From Rhynchospora pubera (Eukaryota > Streptophyta > Magnoliopsida > Poales > Cyperaceae), in NCBI GenBank assembly GCA_028095005.1, contig CM051461.1:166318574-166382573 (forward strand): a stretch of 64,000 bases of DNA, read 5' to 3'. Position 1 is the first letter of the stretch. Each line of letters starts with the position of its first letter. The position numbers and the translations under genes were made by a program. Under the pieces are notes generated by a model, which saw only the letters and a list, made by a program, of their open reading frames with translations, did no database searches and had not been told where the DNA came from. Below are positions 61,113 to 64,000 of the stretch, piece by piece.

Positions 61113-61315
61113 GGATCCGTATCCTCTGGATGGTTGTATTCAACTATCCAGTGGACGTCTTTCAATCCGAGCCGTCTGATTTAATCTAAACGGTTAGATT
61201 TTTTCAGGCCTATCAATCTTAGTATCATGCACGGGGCATCTATGACCATTGAGATTTAATCAGACGGCTGAGATCGAAACCATCCACTGGATGGCCATCC
61301 AGAGGATGCGAAGTC
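61113..61315. mobile_element. MULE-type MITE
   Basis: Flanked by the exact 10-bp direct repeat caaataaccc (61103-61112 and 61316-61325; nine bases are usual, so one may be chance). The ends fold back on each other over about 75 bases: atcctctggatgg at the left and ccatccagaggat at the right, then ctatccagtgga against tccactggatgg, then gccgtctgatttaat against attaaatcagacggc. Non-coding. Confidence 0.8.
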
Positions 61316-61757
61316 CAAATAACCCCTCCACCCTGGCACCATGAAAATCAATGCTATCTGGTTCGGTGTGAATATACATATGCTGCAAGACCTTTCGTTC
61401 ATTATAGATCGGATGGTTCAAATTAAGTCTAATCATATATACACATCAATTTTAAAAATTAGTCATATTTTTATCTGAAATGTTCACTTTGAAATAAAAG
61501 CCTCTATATTAACACTGTACGCATCCACTGAAATGCATACAAAACTTATAATACCAACATTTTTAGTTGGAATAAACACTTCTCTTTATTTCCTTTCGGA
61601 AAGTTGGAGCAAGAGTGCGAAAAAAATAAAAAATTATATGAGGTATAAGATGCTAGGGATAATTTTAACTAAAAACTTCAAACAGTCTCGATATATAATC
61701 CTCTAATAATCTAAACCCCAAGTAAATTATGCATACATTACAATGCACCCTACTAGC

Positions 61758-62702
61758 GGACTCGGATCCTCAGGTTGTTTTTATAAAACACTACGCCATA
61801 TTTGAGCATTAGTACCGGTTTTATACATATTATTAGTATCGGTTTTGTACCGTACTAATAATAGGGGTACTAAAAACAATAAAAAACCGATACTAGGAAG
61901 AGGTAAAAAGTGACGGCAAACACAATTAGTATCGGTTTTTAACTAAAAACCGGTACTAATTATATTTAAAAAAAATAGATTTAATTTTAAAAGTTTAGTA
62001 CCGGTTTTTAAGTAAAAACTGGTACTAAATTTATTTTTTTAAAAACCGGTACTAAATCAATGCTATCTGGTTCAGGCGGTTGTGACTTGTGATTTTGAAG
62101 AGAGAATGAGACAAGGTTTAATCTACTGAAAAATAAAATAACCGTTTTTCAATTAGTACCCGGTTTTTTATAAAAAACTGGTACTAAAAATCGCCTGAAA
62201 AAAAACGTTTTTCAATTAGTACCGGTTTTTTATAAAAAACTGGTACTAAATAATTGATTTTTTCTAATTAAAAAACAGTTATTTTTATTTTTGTCGGCAA
62301 TTTAGTATCAGTTTTTTATAAAAAACCGGTACTATAAATCAATTATTTAGTACCAGTTTTTTTTTATAAAAAATCGGTACTAAATGAAAACTATTTTTTT
62401 AAATTTTTTCAGCGATTTTTAGTATCGGTTTTTGGTACTAAATAATAAGTCTGACAATTACAAACTTGCCACGATTTATTATTAATACCGATTTTCTTAA
62501 AAACAGGTACTAATGGTCCGGTACTAATAATCTTTTTTGGTGTAGTGAAATGACTATCGTTTTTCGATCTCAGCCGTCCGATTTAATCTCAACCGTTAAA
62601 TTTTTTCGGGCCCATCAATATGTTATTATTCACGGGACATCCATAACCTTTGAGATTAAATCGGACGGCTAAGATCGAAAAACGACCAGAGGATCTTGTT
62701 CC
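61758..62702. mobile_element. MULE-type MITE interrupted by a CACTA element
   Basis: Flanked by the exact 10-bp repeat ccctactagc (61748-61757 and 62703-62712). It shares the inner arms gccgtccgatttaatct and gattaaatcggacggc and the end word GATCCTC with the MITE at 61113-61315. The CACTA element at 61789-62547 sits near its left end; without it, the MITE is about 183 bp. Confidence 0.78.
61789..62547. mobile_element. Small non-autonomous CACTA element
   Basis: Begins CACTACGCCATATTTG and ends in TTTTTTGGTGTAGTG, the complement of CACTACACCAAAAAA, with aaa on both sides (61786-61788 and 62548-62550), the 3-bp duplication expected of CACTA (En/Spm). The body consists almost entirely of alternating tagtaccggtttttt and aaaaaaccggtactaa words in both orientations, i.e. 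subterminal transposase sites and little else. No coding capacity. Confidence 0.85.
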
Positions 62703-62712
62703 CCCTACTAGC

Positions 62713-64000
62713 AGGAGCGGCCGTGGTGGGACTAAAAAGACAGCTTTGTCCCCGTGCTTCAAAATATAATTTTCATGTGTATTTCTTGGATTTTTTTTTA
62801 AATTATATCATTTGTTCCCACTCTCCAAAATTTAAATGTGAATAACTGTATTTAGGGTTTATGGGAATAAGGAAGGAATAAAGATTTTAGAAAAAAAATA
62901 TTGAAAAGTGTGTAACTTTGGGAAGAGTGTGAAGATGTTATTCCGGGAATAAGAAATGTTGTTTGGATGGTGAGTTAGAAATAAGCAAATTGATATTAAT
63001 TTAAATAAATTACTGAATAATATTATTTTAATATTAAATAAATATACTAATTAAAGAGCACATAAAATTTCATTTAGTTATTAGTATTTAGCTAATTTTG
63101 TTGAAATTATGTATATATAATTGTTGGAAGATATTATTCCTAGGAAGAAATTATTTTTCTTTTTATTCCTAACTTGTTTGGATGCCTAGAAAGAAAATAT
63201 TCCTAGTCCCTTATTCCCACACCTCATCCAAACGGAGCCAGAAAGAAGCTATTCTTTCTTATTCTTTGCGATCCAAACTACCCTTACATTAAATTAGAGA
63301 CAAAAAATATTCTACTTTATAAATTAGTTTCTATTTATTTGTTCTATCTTCAAAATTCTGTTTTCGTAATTAAGATACATTTCTAACTTCGCCCCTTTAC
63401 ATTAGAGCGCACTTTCACAAAAAAAAAAATGAAATCCCATGAATTTTAGTTTTAAACAGATTGATAGGCATATTTGAACTTTTAGATCATCATTAATTAG
63501 CTAGAACCGTCCAAAATACATTCTCATTTTAATTGAAATTCACACTCATTTGAACAAAAATGTACATTCGTTTTAATGAAATAACGTTTGGTATAAACTA
63601 TGATATATACTTACATTTTTATTTATTTCTTGGAAGTTAAATAAAAAAACAAGTGAGATTTTTGGGGAGGTACAAATTATGGAGAAAGTTATAATTAATA
63701 TTTCGATTCCAAAACCTAAATTTAAAATTATAATACATCTATGTGTTTAAAATATGTAATCTTTGAAAACTATTTTTTTCTCTAAGAAGCTGAGCAAAAC
63801 GCCTCAAGAGTATATATATATATATATAGAGAATGGCTATACTACTATCGGTATGTAAACTGCTCTTGTAGGCTAGTTTTTTGGACGGTTAGATTTCCTC
63901 AAGATTCGTGCGAAGATATGAAAGAGCGGTTCAGATAGAGACGCTGGGCTCTTAAATTTTTCCGTTCTCTCCTGTTAAATCGGTCCGTTGCCTTTATTTT
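62713..64000. other. Gene-free stretch with a partial MITE
   Basis: No gene. The region of about 62860-63240 ends in atccaaacggagcc and contains the ggaataagg words and gtgtgtaactttgggaagagtgt interior of the GTTTGGAT MITE family, but its left terminus is not recognisable, and a second gtttggat end near 62960 suggests nesting. TA repeats lie at 63813-63829. Confidence 0.4.

Overview
The window is nuclear DNA of a flowering plant. It holds two plus-strand genes and one minus-strand gene, all with GT-AG introns, in a low-GC background dense with plant transposons: Copia and Ty3/gypsy LTR elements, Tourist-like, hAT, MULE and CACTA elements, a Helitron, and SINE and LINE tails. It also holds a fragment of the plastid gene ndhC. 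The sequence does not let me name the species, and I did not find a tRNA, rRNA or CRISPR array.

Three intact-looking host genes were rebuilt exon by exon; reading frame is kept across every junction. They are a plastidial beta-type pyruvate kinase (15696-21678, +, 12 exons, 577 aa), an NPF7-type (NRT1/PTR) transporter (22667-26588, -, 5 exons, 625 aa) and a BSK brassinosteroid-signalling pseudokinase with C-terminal TPRs (53143-57395, +, 10 exons, 492 aa). The first two converge, with about 1 kb between their stop codons. The three act in unrelated processes: plastid glycolysis and acetyl-CoA supply, membrane transport, and hormone signalling.

Region by region: 1-6 kb is a stack of four DNA transposons with exact target-site duplications (Tourist-like MITE, hAT, MULE, hAT MITE). 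About 8.3-12.9 kb looks like a minus-strand Helitron carrying spliced gene fragments. 15.7-26.6 kb holds the pyruvate kinase and NPF genes, with several short retroposons in the kinase introns. 27-34 kb is gene-free apart from MITEs, SINE and LINE insertions and the ndhC fragment. 34.4-52.7 kb is a compound structure: a decayed Copia element, its 3.28-kb LTR-plus-flank duplicated at both ends, with a young non-autonomous Ty3/gypsy (Athila/Tat-like) element of 6.3 kb inside it. 53.1-57.4 kb is the BSK gene. 57.4-64 kb is gene-free and contains two MULE-type MITEs, one of them interrupted by a CACTA element.

The most informative observations are: (1) the LTR-plus-host-flank duplication at 34453-37734 and 49385-52668, with a 23-bp locally copied sequence at its junction; (2) two tiny TPRT-like insertions, a nearly pure poly(A) tract at 27810-27838 flanked by a 19-bp repeat and a 27-bp tail at 56230-56256 flanked by a 15-bp repeat; (3) the young gypsy element with two perfect hairpins, a duplicated polypurine tract and recurrent GC-rich near-palindromes. 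I see no wholly new biological system. All similarity statements are from memory and reading, without database searches.
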